Below are positions 7,575 to 16,654 of a stretch of DNA of 32,502 bases, piece after piece. Position 1 is the first letter of the stretch, and each line of letters opens with the position of its first letter. The DNA is from Kiritimatiellia bacterium (lineage in GTDB: Bacteria; Verrucomicrobiota; Kiritimatiellia; RFP12; JAAYLN01): assembly GCA_017458965.1 (NCBI GenBank), contig JAFSZJ010000012.1:1-32502 (forward strand), in the 5' to 3' direction. A program made the position numbers and the translations under genes. Under the pieces are notes generated by a model, which did no database searches, was not told where the DNA came from, and saw only the letters and a program-made list of their open reading frames with translations.

Positions 7575-8576
7575 TCAAGGGCACATTTTCATGCGGTCGA
7601 GCCAGTAGGCGAGCACGGGGCCTTCCGGCATCGTCTTCTCCGCCATGCGGGCGATATCCTCGACCTGGGAGACGTTCGCCATTGCCTCGGCGAGCGTGAT
7701 GGCGTCCGCGACGCCGCGGAGCGTCCCGGCGTATTCCGGAAAGGCCAGAAGCGCCTCGTCTCCGCCGGAGCGCAGGACGAGGATGTCGCGGAACCAATCC
7801 TGCATCGTCTGGAATAGAAGCGAACGGTATTCGCGATAGCGTGCGCTGGCGCGTGCGTCGAGTTCGTCGTCGTCCACCTCGACGCCCTGCGCATCCTTCG
7901 CCTCCTCCCTCGTCTCGGCGTCGGCCGCGTCCTTCATGGCGGCCATGACGGCGCATAGCTTCGCCGACATGGTGGAGGCCGCGAGCGGCCCGGAGTGCCT
8001 GGCGGAGGCCAATGTGGCAAGCACCTGGCCGCGATATGGCTCGGGTAGGCATGGCCTGGCCCCGGCGACGTCGATGCGCTGGCAGCGCGACCGGATCGTC
8101 GGCAGGAGCTGTTGCGGAGCGTCCGTCACGAGGAGGATCAGCGTCTTCCGCGGCGGCTCCTCGAGGATCTTCAGGAAGGCGTTGGCGGCGGCCTCGTTCA
8201 TTCTGTCGGCCGAGACGATGATCGCCACCTTCCAGCCGCCTGCGAACGAGGTCCCGGAGAGCCATTCGAGGAGATATGGCGGTGGGACCTTGTTGTCGCC
8301 CCGCCCCTCGCGCATCTGGTCCACAGAGATGATGCGCGATTTCTTCATGGGCTCGACGACTAGCATGTCGCACCAAGTCCGCGCCGCCACCTGGTTGCAC
8401 GTCTCGCATTTCCCGCAGGGTTCCCCGCCGCCCTCGCCGCATGCGACCATCATGGTCGCATGGATGGCGAGGTCCATTGCCTCGCCTCGCGGCGGTCCGG
8501 CCAGAAGATAGGCGTGGGCAAGGCGCCCTGTTGCGAAGGCGTGGGAGAGAAGTGCTTTCGCGTCGTCAAGCAGCAT
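7575..8576 (-). CDS. holB: DNA polymerase III delta' subunit
   Basis: A 333-residue clamp-loader AAA+ protein. The N-terminal region HAYLLAGPPRGEAM is a degenerate P-loop, as expected for delta', which does not hydrolyse ATP. The zinc module CGKCETC follows, then the Walker B-like strand and NAFLKILEEPP, and the SRC motif (IRSRCQRI), all hallmark delta' features. It stimulates loading of the beta sliding clamp in the replisome. An Asp/Glu-rich linker (around residues 225-245) is specific to this protein. The start codon lies 7 nt after the stop of the LptF-like gene, indicating translational coupling. Confidence 0.88.
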   Translation of the reverse strand: MLLDDAKALLSHAFATGRLAHAYLLAGPPRGEAMDLAIHATMMVACGEGGGEPCGKCETCNQVAARTWCDMLVVEPMKKSRIISVDQMREGRGDNKVPPPYLLEWLSGTSFAGGWKVAIIVSADRMNEAAANAFLKILEEPPRKTLILLVTDAPQQLLPTIRSRCQRIDVAGARPCLPEPYRGQVLATLASARHSGPLAASTMSAKLCAVMAAMKDAADAETREEAKDAQGVEVDDDELDARASARYREYRSLLFQTMQDWFRDILVLRSGGDEALLAFPEYAGTLRGVADAITLAEAMANVSQVEDIARMAEKTMPEGPVLAYWLDRMKMCP

Positions 8577-8583
8577 GAGTGGC

Positions 8584-9939
8584 CTACCTGTTGCGGCGGA
8601 TCAGGACGAAGGCCAGGACGAGGCATACGACCGAGGGGATCCAGATCAGGATGTGCGGGTGGAACTCCGGTTTCTTCGCCACGCTCTTGGCGAGGATCAG
8701 GAACGCGTAGTAGAGGATCATGATGCCAAGGCTTATCGCGGCGCCGATGTTCGATTCGCGCCGGCTCGTGCGCATGCCCAGGGGGATGCCTATGAGCAGG
8801 AAAACCATCGGGGCGACGCCAAGCGCGAAGCGGCGGTTGAGCTCCGTGCGCATCTCCGATATCTTCCGCTCCTTCTCCTTCTGCGATTTGACGGCGTTCG
8901 CGAGGCGGGTCTCGTAGGAGGATGTGGTCGAAAGCCTGTCTTCCGTCTCCTGCGCGGCCTGCGCCACCGACGCCATGGCGTTGGAGTACGCAGGATCGTC
9001 CATCATGGCGGCAGGCTCGAAGCCGGCGGCGGCGAGGCGGTTCGATATCGCCTCGGCCTGCCCATGCATTTCCGCCAGCACCCCCCTGAGGCGTTCAAGG
9101 TCCGCGTGGGAATCGGCTATCTGCGCACGGCGTCCGTCAAGGCCGGCCACGATCTCGGCCACTTCGTCGGAGGTGCTCGCTATGGACGCGCTGAGCTCGC
9201 CGTTCAGGAAGCCGCCGACGCGCGGCTTGTACTGCGCCGGCGCGATCACGCCCTTGATGGTGTGGACGAGGCGCTCGGCCGTGGCTGCGCCGGGCTGCGT
9301 GGCCGAGAACGGGTCTATGCGCACGGAGCGCATGTCCAGCGTGATGTCGGGTTCGGCGATGGTGACCAGAGCCGATTCCGCCCTTATCTCGCGGATGAAG
9401 TTCGGGTCGGAGCGGTCGTATATGAGCACGTCGTAGAGGGTGTCGCCCTCCTTGCGGGCGAAGCGAACCGTCATGCCGGGGAACTCGTCGATGAAGCGGC
9501 CTGGCTCAAGGAGCTTGACGGCGCTCATGCCCCTTGCGCTAGTGGCGATCAGATGACGCGCGAGGTATCCGCGCGGCGCGACGAACGAGTTGACGAATAT
9601 CGACACGGCCGCAAGCGCGACCCCGAATGCCGCAAGCGGCGCCACCACCGTCCAGAGGTTGATACCGCACGCCCTCATAGCGCTTGTCTCGCCATCGGAG
9701 GACAGCCGTCCGAAGACGAGCAGTGCGCTCACCAGCACGGACAGCGGTATCGTGAACGAGAACGATTCCGGTACGCTTACGAAGAGGAAGTTGAGAATAA
9801 GCCCTGGCGCGAGTCCCTTGATGACGAGTTGCGTCGCCTTTACCAGGAGGCCGATGGAGAGCACGAACGTCAGGACAACCATGCCCAGCATGAAGGCCGA
9901 GACATAGCTTGAGAGGACGTATCGCTGGAGAATCTTCAT
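8584..9939 (-). CDS. LptF/LptG-family lipopolysaccharide export permease
   Basis: A YjgP/YjgQ-type protein of 451 residues from the ATG at 9939. Three N-terminal membrane helices (starting ILQRYVLSSYVSAFMLGMVV) are followed by a large periplasmic domain that includes an unusually long helical stretch (about residues 240-340, Ala/Glu/Arg-rich, coiled-coil-like). Three C-terminal helices end in VLAFVLIRRNR. Such permeases pull LPS from the inner membrane with LptB, so the cell should have an LPS-type outer membrane. I cannot say whether it is LptF or LptG. No ribosome site precedes the ATG: the upstream DNA is a heptamer array that stays open in the same frame and would add STIHYPL-type repeats if an earlier TTG at 10056 were used. 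I prefer 9939. Confidence 0.82.
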   Translation of the reverse strand: MKILQRYVLSSYVSAFMLGMVVLTFVLSIGLLVKATQLVIKGLAPGLILNFLFVSVPESFSFTIPLSVLVSALLVFGRLSSDGETSAMRACGINLWTVVAPLAAFGVALAAVSIFVNSFVAPRGYLARHLIATSARGMSAVKLLEPGRFIDEFPGMTVRFARKEGDTLYDVLIYDRSDPNFIREIRAESALVTIAEPDITLDMRSVRIDPFSATQPGAATAERLVHTIKGVIAPAQYKPRVGGFLNGELSASIASTSDEVAEIVAGLDGRRAQIADSHADLERLRGVLAEMHGQAEAISNRLAAAGFEPAAMMDDPAYSNAMASVAQAAQETEDRLSTTSSYETRLANAVKSQKEKERKISEMRTELNRRFALGVAPMVFLLIGIPLGMRTSRRESNIGAAISLGIMILYYAFLILAKSVAKKPEFHPHILIWIPSVVCLVLAFVLIRRNR

Positions 9940-9954
9940 CAGATAGGAGATAGT

Positions 9955-10045
9955 GGATAGTGGATAGTGGATAGTGGATAGTGAATAGTGGATAGTGGAT
10001 AGTGAATAGTGAATAGTGGAAAGTGGATAGTGGATAGTGGAAAGT
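9955..10045. repeat. Heptamer tandem array (GGATAGT, 13 units)
   Basis: Thirteen consecutive 7-nt units, mostly GGATAGT with GAATAGT and GGAAAGT variants, lie immediately upstream of the LptF-like start. A short run of the other heptamer (TTATCTG-type) lies nearby at 10074-10092. Confidence 0.93.
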
Positions 10046-10097
10046 GGATGGCCCAATGAGGAGGGCGTTGTATCTTTTATCTGTTATCTATGTGGCA

Positions 10098-10123
10098 GCG
10101 CCCGCCCTTTTCGGGGCGGGCGC
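10098..10123 (-). terminator. Hairpin terminator after the OmpA-like gene
   Basis: A perfect 10-bp GC stem (GCGCCCGCCC at 10098-10107 with GGGCGGGCGC at 10114-10123) has a 6-nt loop, 10 nt past the stop. No T-run follows on the minus strand, so termination may be incomplete. Confidence 0.6.
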
Positions 10124-10132
10124 TTGCCTACG

Positions 10133-11473
10133 CTATCGGAGCTTCTTCAGCGTGTCGGACACGTCGGTGTCCGTGACGCCCTTGACATAGACCTCGACGC
10201 GGCGGTTCAGCGGGGTGCCGTTCACAAGGTCGGGCTCGTACTGCGGGCGGTCGAAGCCATAGCCGACGGCGCGGAGACGGGACTCGGCGACGCCCTTGGC
10301 GGAGATGTAGCTGCGGACGGCCTTGGCGCGGCGCTCGGAGAGGTCGAGGTTGTGGCGCCTCTTCGAACGCGAGGTGCGGTCGGCGTGGCCTTCGATGACG
10401 GCGGTGGCCGTCGGATGGCGGAGGAGGATTGCCGCGACCTTGTCGAGATCCGGGTAGTCCTTCGGGTTGATGATGGCCTTGTCGTAATCGAAGAGGAGGT
10501 GGAGCTCGAAGCGGAGGAAGTCGTCGTTGCCGTTGCGCGGATCGGTTCCGTCCTCAAGGACCTCGTGGCCGTCGCGGACGCCGCCCTTGTCGGTATCCGG
10601 GTCGAGCGGGTCGGTGCGGTACTTGCGGACCTCGTCGCCGTCGGTGAGAAGGTCGTAGTCGGAGTCGGGGTTCAGCGGATCGGTCTTGTAGGTGAGGACC
10701 TCCTCGCCGTCCTTGAGGCCGTCGCCATCGGTGTCGGGGTTGAGCGGGTCGGTGCCGATGCGGAGCTCATACTCGTCGCTGAGGCCGTCGCCGTCGGAAT
10801 CGACTGGGCCGTCGGTCACGAGGATGGCCGGCTCCTGGCGGGCGCCCCAGTGCCAGACGATGCCGACGTCGATGATCGAGTTGAACTCGGTGTTGTCCGA
10901 CGTGAGGAGCATGCGCCAGTCGCCGCGCAGCGACCACTCGTCGGTGAGGCCGTACATGAGGCCCGCGCCGGCGCGGAAGACGAACTCGCTCTTGCCGTCC
11001 TCAACGACGTCCTTGCCGTAGATGTTGAGGCCGATGCCGCCCGCGAGGTACGGATCGAGGCGCTCCCAGCGCGTGAAGTGGAAGAGGAGGTCGGCGTATG
11101 CTTCAAGCATCCAGGTGTCGCCGAAGTCATGGTCCTTGCCGCGCGAGTGGGACGTCGGAGCGGGGATTGTGTGCCAGGTGCCGTCAGGCCCCTTGCGGTT
11201 GAGGTTCTTGTCGAACTGCTCGTCGAGTTTCGGCGCGAAGAGGAGGCCGCCTTCGAGGCTCCACCACTCGTTCAGATCGTAGCCAAGCCGGAAGTCGATC
11301 TCGAGGCCGTCCTTGAGCGGCTGGTCGCCTTCGGTCACATAGAAGCCGATGCCGGGGCTGAAGTACCAGCGCGCATAGTCCTCCGCCTCCTCGGCGAAAG
11401 CCGTGGCGGCTCCGATGCCTGCGATCGCGGCAAGCGCGATGGCGATTTTCTTCGTTGTCTGGGTGAGGTTCAT
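10133..11473 (-). CDS. OmpA-family outer-membrane protein with thrombospondin type 3 repeats
   Basis: A 446-residue protein with a signal peptide (residues 1-27, ending ATAFA). An OprF/OmpA-like beta-barrel follows (about 33-215). Four Ca2+-binding thrombospondin-3 repeats ([24 protein letters not shown] and two weaker ones lacking part of the DxDxDG loop) are separated by TDPLNP spacers. The C-terminal peptidoglycan-binding OmpA domain has [21 protein letters not shown]. It would anchor the outer membrane to the cell wall. It starts 33 nt after the stop of the V-ATPase rotor gene, so the two may share a message. GGAG lies upstream of the start. Confidence 0.9.
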   Translation of the reverse strand: MNLTQTTKKIAIALAAIAGIGAATAFAEEAEDYARWYFSPGIGFYVTEGDQPLKDGLEIDFRLGYDLNEWWSLEGGLLFAPKLDEQFDKNLNRKGPDGTWHTIPAPTSHSRGKDHDFGDTWMLEAYADLLFHFTRWERLDPYLAGGIGLNIYGKDVVEDGKSEFVFRAGAGLMYGLTDEWSLRGDWRMLLTSDNTEFNSIIDVGIVWHWGARQEPAILVTDGPVDSDGDGLSDEYELRIGTDPLNPDTDGDGLKDGEEVLTYKTDPLNPDSDYDLLTDGDEVRKYRTDPLDPDTDKGGVRDGHEVLEDGTDPRNGNDDFLRFELHLLFDYDKAIINPKDYPDLDKVAAILLRHPTATAVIEGHADRTSRSKRRHNLDLSERRAKAVRSYISAKGVAESRLRAVGYGFDRPQYEPDLVNGTPLNRRVEVYVKGVTDTDVSDTLKKLR

Positions 11474-11506
11474 TTCCGCTCCGTTTCCGTGGGGGTGGGT
11501 GTTGGT

Positions 11507-11983
11507 TTAAGCCTTGAACTTGAGAATGCCGAGAAGCGCGAAGACCATCGTGAAGATGGCGACGGTCTCTACGATGCCGATCGCGACGAGGTAGTTGGTG
11601 AAGCCCTTGCCCGTCTCGCCCTGCGCGTCGGCGGCGGCCGCGGCGCAACGGCCCTGCATGATCGCGGAGGCGCCGATGCCGAGTCCGGCGAAGAGGCCTA
11701 TGACCAGGCATGGGATGCCGGATGACGGGGACATGCGCACGTCGTCGCCGAACATGAGGAACATGAGGATCATTCCGTACAGCGTCTGGGTGAACGGCGC
11801 GCCGACGAACGAAAGCAGCGTGAACGGCGCGGGCTTGCCCTGCGCGTAGCACTTCTTCCAGGCCCCGACGGCGGCTCCGCCGGCGACACCCGTGCCTATG
11901 GCCGAGCCAAGCGCGCTCAAGCCCAGCGTGACTATTCCGCCCGCGACCGCGAGCCCCTGGCTCAATGCAGGATCCATTGCCAT
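11507..11983 (-). CDS. ntpK: V/A-type ATPase rotor (c/K) subunit, probably Na+-binding
   Basis: A 158-residue proteolipid of two fused hairpins (four membrane helices). The start at 11983 is chosen for the AAAGGA upstream; a second in-frame ATG lies 6 nt later. Thr65-Gln66 in the first hairpin, Gln110 in helix 3 and Glu139 in helix 4 match the Na+ ligands known from Enterococcus hirae NtpK (Thr64, Gln65, Gln110, Glu139), almost with the same numbering. That predicts Na+ rather than H+ coupling. The first hairpin has Gln where a second carboxylate would be, as in NtpK. No other V-ATPase genes are next to it. An outer-membrane gene lies downstream and a divergent gene upstream. Confidence 0.88.
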   Translation of the reverse strand: MAMDPALSQGLAVAGGIVTLGLSALGSAIGTGVAGGAAVGAWKKCYAQGKPAPFTLLSFVGAPFTQTLYGMILMFLMFGDDVRMSPSSGIPCLVIGLFAGLGIGASAIMQGRCAAAAADAQGETGKGFTNYLVAIGIVETVAIFTMVFALLGILKFKA

Positions 11984-12109
11984 ATACCCAATCCTTTTAT
12001 CGTAGATGATGCGCGCATGCCAGCGCATGTCCAAGATGATACACTTTCCGCGCCGGGGTTATCAAGGAAAAGCTGGCGATTCCAAAAAAGGCGCAAGAAG
12101 CCGGGATTG

Positions 12110-12118
12110 TGAGATAAT
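12110..12118 (+). promoter_or_regulatory. Candidate extended -10 promoter for the barrel protein and tgt
   Basis: TGA-GATAAT (hexamer 12113-12118) matches an extended -10 box. No good -35 is seen. The leader to the ATG at 12177 would be about 50 nt. Confidence 0.4.
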
Positions 12119-12176
12119 CGTCCCTGTACGCAATGCGACGGGGAAGGCCGTACGCGAACAACAAAAGGAGCGTTCA

Positions 12177-14008
<1,832 letters not shown>

Positions 14009-14067
14009 TCTTTGCGTCTCCGCGTTGAAAACGCTGGATCAGCCAAGGGTGGCGCTGCGCGCCTAGG

Positions 14068-15996
14068 TTATCTAAGCCCGGCGATGAACTCGCCCATCTC
14101 GCCCGGCGTCGCGCCCTCGAAGCACATGCGGTGCCAGATCTCGAGGTTGATGAGTATCCAGAGGCGGAAGTTGTGGTCGGCCTTGCCGCCGATGTGCTCT
14201 TCGACGAGGCGGTCGATCTCCTCCTTGCGGAAGAGACCGAGATCGACGAAGCGCGACTGGGCGAACAGGTTGCGCTGGAACTGCGCGAGGTCGCCGCGCA
14301 GCCACTTGGCGATCGGGAAGCCGAAGCCCTGCTTCGGGCGGTCGACGAGGTCGGCGCCCATGTAGCGCTTGGCGACGTTGCGCAGGATGTACTTCAGGCC
14401 GCGGCCGGTTCCGCGCAGCTTGATGGAGCAGGGGAGCGACGCCGCGAACTCCGTGACCTTGTAGTCGATGAGCGGCGGACGGACCTCGATGGAGTGCGCC
14501 ATAGACATCCTGTCCGTGATCGCCAGGAGCTGGTCGGGGATGCGCGTCTCCAGGTCGGTGTAGAGCATCTTGTCGAGATACTCGGACGCCGTGCCGTCGT
14601 CGAAGAACTTCAGTATCTGGCCGACCGAATCGGTGTCCGCTATCTGGCGGACGGCGCGATCGGTGAAGAGCGCCTCCTTCTGCTCCTGCGTGAAGCGCAG
14701 GACCGACATAGAGCGGGCGTAGGTCTCGCCCGGCGTGCGCGAGTGCGCGCCCACGTCGCTCAGCCAGCGCAGCTTGCCGGCGAGGCTCTTGTAGCCGAAG
14801 GACTCGGGGATGAGGCCTATCACGGGCGCGAGGACGCCGCGGCGCAGGAAGCCGGGGATGAGCCCGTACATGCGGGCGAGCTTCTGCCCGGCGAAGCGGT
14901 CGTAGCCGGCGAAGTTCTCGTCGCCTCCGTCGCCTGAGAGGACGACCTTGTCGTACTTGGCCGCGAGTCGCGAGACGAGATATACGCCCACGCCGAACGG
15001 GTCCGCCGGCTCGTCCATGTGGAAGATCATCTCCGGGAGCATCTCCACGAGGTTCGCCTCGACGGTCTCCGTCCGCCAGTCGAGGTTGTACTGCGTGGCG
15101 ATCTTCTCGGCCCACGGCAGCTCGTTGATCTGGTCGTTGACGCCGATGGAGAAGGTGTTGAACTTCCTGCCGGTGATCTTCGCCGTCATCGCCGTGATGA
15201 GCGAGGAGTCGATGCCGCCGGAGAGGAAGGTGCCGACGGGGACGTCGGATAGGAGGTGCATCTCGATCGTCTCAAGGAGGAGCTTTTCGAGATCGTCCGT
15301 GAGGGTCTTCTCGTCGCCCTCGCGCTTGTCCTTGAAGGTGTCGAGCCGCCAGTAGCGTTCCGTGCGGACCTTGCCATGCTCCCAGACGGCGTATGTCGCG
15401 GCCGGAAGCTTGCGAACGCCCCTGAAGAGCGAACGGTCGTCCGGAAGGTAGCGCAGCGACATGTAGTGCCAGAGCGCCTCGAGGTCGATTTCGCGTCCGA
15501 GGATCCCGGAGGCAAGGACGGACTTGGGTTCGGATGCGAATGCGATGTCGGCGCCTCGCGTCGCGAAGAAGACGGGCTTCTGCCCCATGTGGTCGCGGGC
15601 GAGGAGAAGGCGGCGGTTGGTCTTGTCCCAGATCGCCGCGCCGAACATGCCGCGAAGGCGCGCGAAGCACTTCTCGCCTACCTCCTCGTAGAGGTGGAGG
15701 ATCGTCTCGACGTCCGTGCTGGTGCGGAAGACATGGCCCTTCGCCTCGAGTTCCCGGCGCAGGTCTGGGCTGTTGTATATTTCGCCGTTGCAGACGAGGA
15801 GGATGTCGCCCTTCTCGTTGGCGATGGGCTGGTGGCCGTCCGATACGCCGTTGATGCTGAGCCGCCTTTGGCCGAGCGATATGAGGTCGTCGGAGTAGAA
15901 CCCCTCGTCATCCGGGCCGCGATACGACATGAGGCGGGTCATCGCCTCGATATGCTCTTCATGTCCCTGCCCGATGAAACCGGCAATCCCGCACAT
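14068..15996 (-). CDS. asnB: Asparagine synthase (glutamine-hydrolysing) family protein
   Basis: A 642-residue AsnB-type amidotransferase. The start at 15996 gives MCGIAGF, so Cys2 becomes the N-terminal nucleophile of the class II glutaminase domain; AGGAG lies upstream. The longer frame to 16080 would bury this Cys. The glutaminase domain (to about residue 210) has SYRGPDDEG, GQRRLSI and CNGEIYN. The synthetase domain has the PP-loop FLSGGIDSS and SGDGGDENFAGY. Length and features resemble the AsnB subfamily often found in polysaccharide or exosortase loci. No such locus is seen here, so ordinary asparagine synthesis is equally possible. It converges on tgt. Confidence 0.9.
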   Translation of the reverse strand: MCGIAGFIGQGHEEHIEAMTRLMSYRGPDDEGFYSDDLISLGQRRLSINGVSDGHQPIANEKGDILLVCNGEIYNSPDLRRELEAKGHVFRTSTDVETILHLYEEVGEKCFARLRGMFGAAIWDKTNRRLLLARDHMGQKPVFFATRGADIAFASEPKSVLASGILGREIDLEALWHYMSLRYLPDDRSLFRGVRKLPAATYAVWEHGKVRTERYWRLDTFKDKREGDEKTLTDDLEKLLLETIEMHLLSDVPVGTFLSGGIDSSLITAMTAKITGRKFNTFSIGVNDQINELPWAEKIATQYNLDWRTETVEANLVEMLPEMIFHMDEPADPFGVGVYLVSRLAAKYDKVVLSGDGGDENFAGYDRFAGQKLARMYGLIPGFLRRGVLAPVIGLIPESFGYKSLAGKLRWLSDVGAHSRTPGETYARSMSVLRFTQEQKEALFTDRAVRQIADTDSVGQILKFFDDGTASEYLDKMLYTDLETRIPDQLLAITDRMSMAHSIEVRPPLIDYKVTEFAASLPCSIKLRGTGRGLKYILRNVAKRYMGADLVDRPKQGFGFPIAKWLRGDLAQFQRNLFAQSRFVDLGLFRKEEIDRLVEEHIGGKADHNFRLWILINLEIWHRMCFEGATPGEMGEFIAGLR

Positions 15997-16046
15997 CCAG
16001 AATGTCTCCTGTGTAGAAGGCGCGTCCGCCGCGCCATGTTCATAGA

Positions 16047-16055
16047 ATAATACCA
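16047..16055 (-). promoter_or_regulatory. Candidate extended -10 promoter of asnB
   Basis: TGG-TATTAT on the minus strand (hexamer 16052-16047) is an extended -10 box, with no clear -35. The leader to the start at 15996 would be about 45 nt. Confidence 0.45.
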
Positions 16056-16090
16056 TGGAATGGCCGCCGCTGCGCGGCATGGCCAGCGGG

Positions 16091-16122
16091 ATAGTTGGGT
16101 AGTTGGGTGGTTGGGTGGTTGG
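16091..16122. repeat. Octamer tandem array (GTGGTTGG-like, 4 units)
   Basis: Four consecutive 8-nt units: ATAGTTGG, GTAGTTGG, GTGGTTGG, GTGGTTGG. They abut the left end of the 122-bp dispersed repeat. Confidence 0.85.
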
Positions 16123-16242
16123 AGGTGCGGCATCCTGCCGCGCACACTACTGCGCATGTCCCGCCAGTCCCGCACGTCTCGCACGTCATGCGCTTTATGA
16201 CTTGCGGGACGTGAGGGACATGCGGGACGTGCGACTGGGCGC
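16121..16242 (+). repeat. 122-bp dispersed repeat, copy 1
   Basis: This block recurs in the same orientation at 25087-25208 with only two substitutions, a G/A and an A/T near the right end. It begins with the palindrome GCGGCA-TCC-TGCCGC (16127-16141). The rest is an imperfect inverted array of 9-nt units: about four CACGTCCCG-like units, a TTTAT centre, then about four GGGACGTGC-like units. It would fold as a long hairpin. It has no protein-like reading. I take it as a REP/MITE-type intergenic element. Confidence 0.93.
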
Positions 16243-16263
16243 TTCGCGCTCTAGCGCGACCGC

Positions 16264-16291
16264 AGCGCCAAAATCCCGCCGTGACATCCCG
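16264..16291 (+). repeat. 28-bp dispersed block, copy 1
   Basis: A 28-nt stretch containing AATCCCGCCG matches 24851-24878 with three substitutions. It lies 22 nt downstream of the 122-bp element here, but 208 nt upstream of it at the other locus, so the two blocks are separate modules. Confidence 0.75.
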
Positions 16292-16367
16292 TCGCAGGCC
16301 ATTACTGCTCGCTCCGCGAGCGACGATGGTGGACGATTGTCCTGCGCGGCGACGCGGAGGCGTCCGT

Positions 16368-16409
16368 CATTTCGCCGCCCGGATCGCCGCTCGCGGCGCC
16401 GGCGAAATG
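16368..16409. other. Nested hairpin in the 16.0-16.6 kb gene-free region
   Basis: Outer arms CATTTCGCCG (16368-16377) and CGGCGAAATG (16400-16409) enclose inner arms CGCCGC (16385-16390) and GCGGCG (16393-16398). All arms are perfectly complementary. Smaller hairpins lie nearby, such as TCGCGCT-CT-AGCGCGA at 16244-16259. No gene is seen in 16000-16634. Confidence 0.75.
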
Positions 16410-16467
16410 CACGGCCGCAACTCCCCGCGACGCCGCGCGTCACATGACGACTCATTTCCCATGCGGA

Positions 16468-16563
16468 CGCGAAGGTGGCGGAGGAACAAGGGCTTGCGGA
16501 AGGCGGGCGTCGCAACGCGACGATCCGGCCCGCCAGACGAAGCCCGCTTCCGCCACCTTCGCG
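16468..16563. other. Long four-tier nested hairpin
   Basis: Outer arms of 15 bp (CGCGAAGGTGGCGGA at 16468-16482 with TCCGCCACCTTCGCG at 16549-16563) enclose GGGCTT/AAGCCC (16490-16495 with 16540-16545). Inside these lie GGCGGGC/GCCCGCC (16502-16508 with 16528-16534) and a tip GTCGC-AAC-GCGAC (16509-16521). In all, 33 perfect base pairs lie in 96 nt. The element could be a structured RNA, a cruciform DNA or a mobile palindrome. No T-run follows on either strand. Confidence 0.8.
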
Positions 16564-16630
16564 CAAGAGATCGCCCACTATCGTCGCGCCAAAGGCGCAG
16601 TTAAACCCGCTGGCATTCCGCTCTCGCCCC

Positions 16631-16654
16631 AAGTGTGCAAGTTTGCAAGTGTGC
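16631..16654. repeat. Octamer tandem array (AAGTGTGC, 3 units)
   Basis: AAGTGTGC, AAGTTTGC, AAGTGTGC in register, at the very start of the truncated surface-protein frame. It supports the view that the first part of that frame is not original coding sequence. Confidence 0.8.

Noticed and set aside
16468-16563. Nested hairpin considered as an integron attC site
   Set aside because: The arms lack the GTTRRRY/RYYYAAC boundary boxes at the ends, the stem has no visible extrahelical pattern, and no integrase gene is present.
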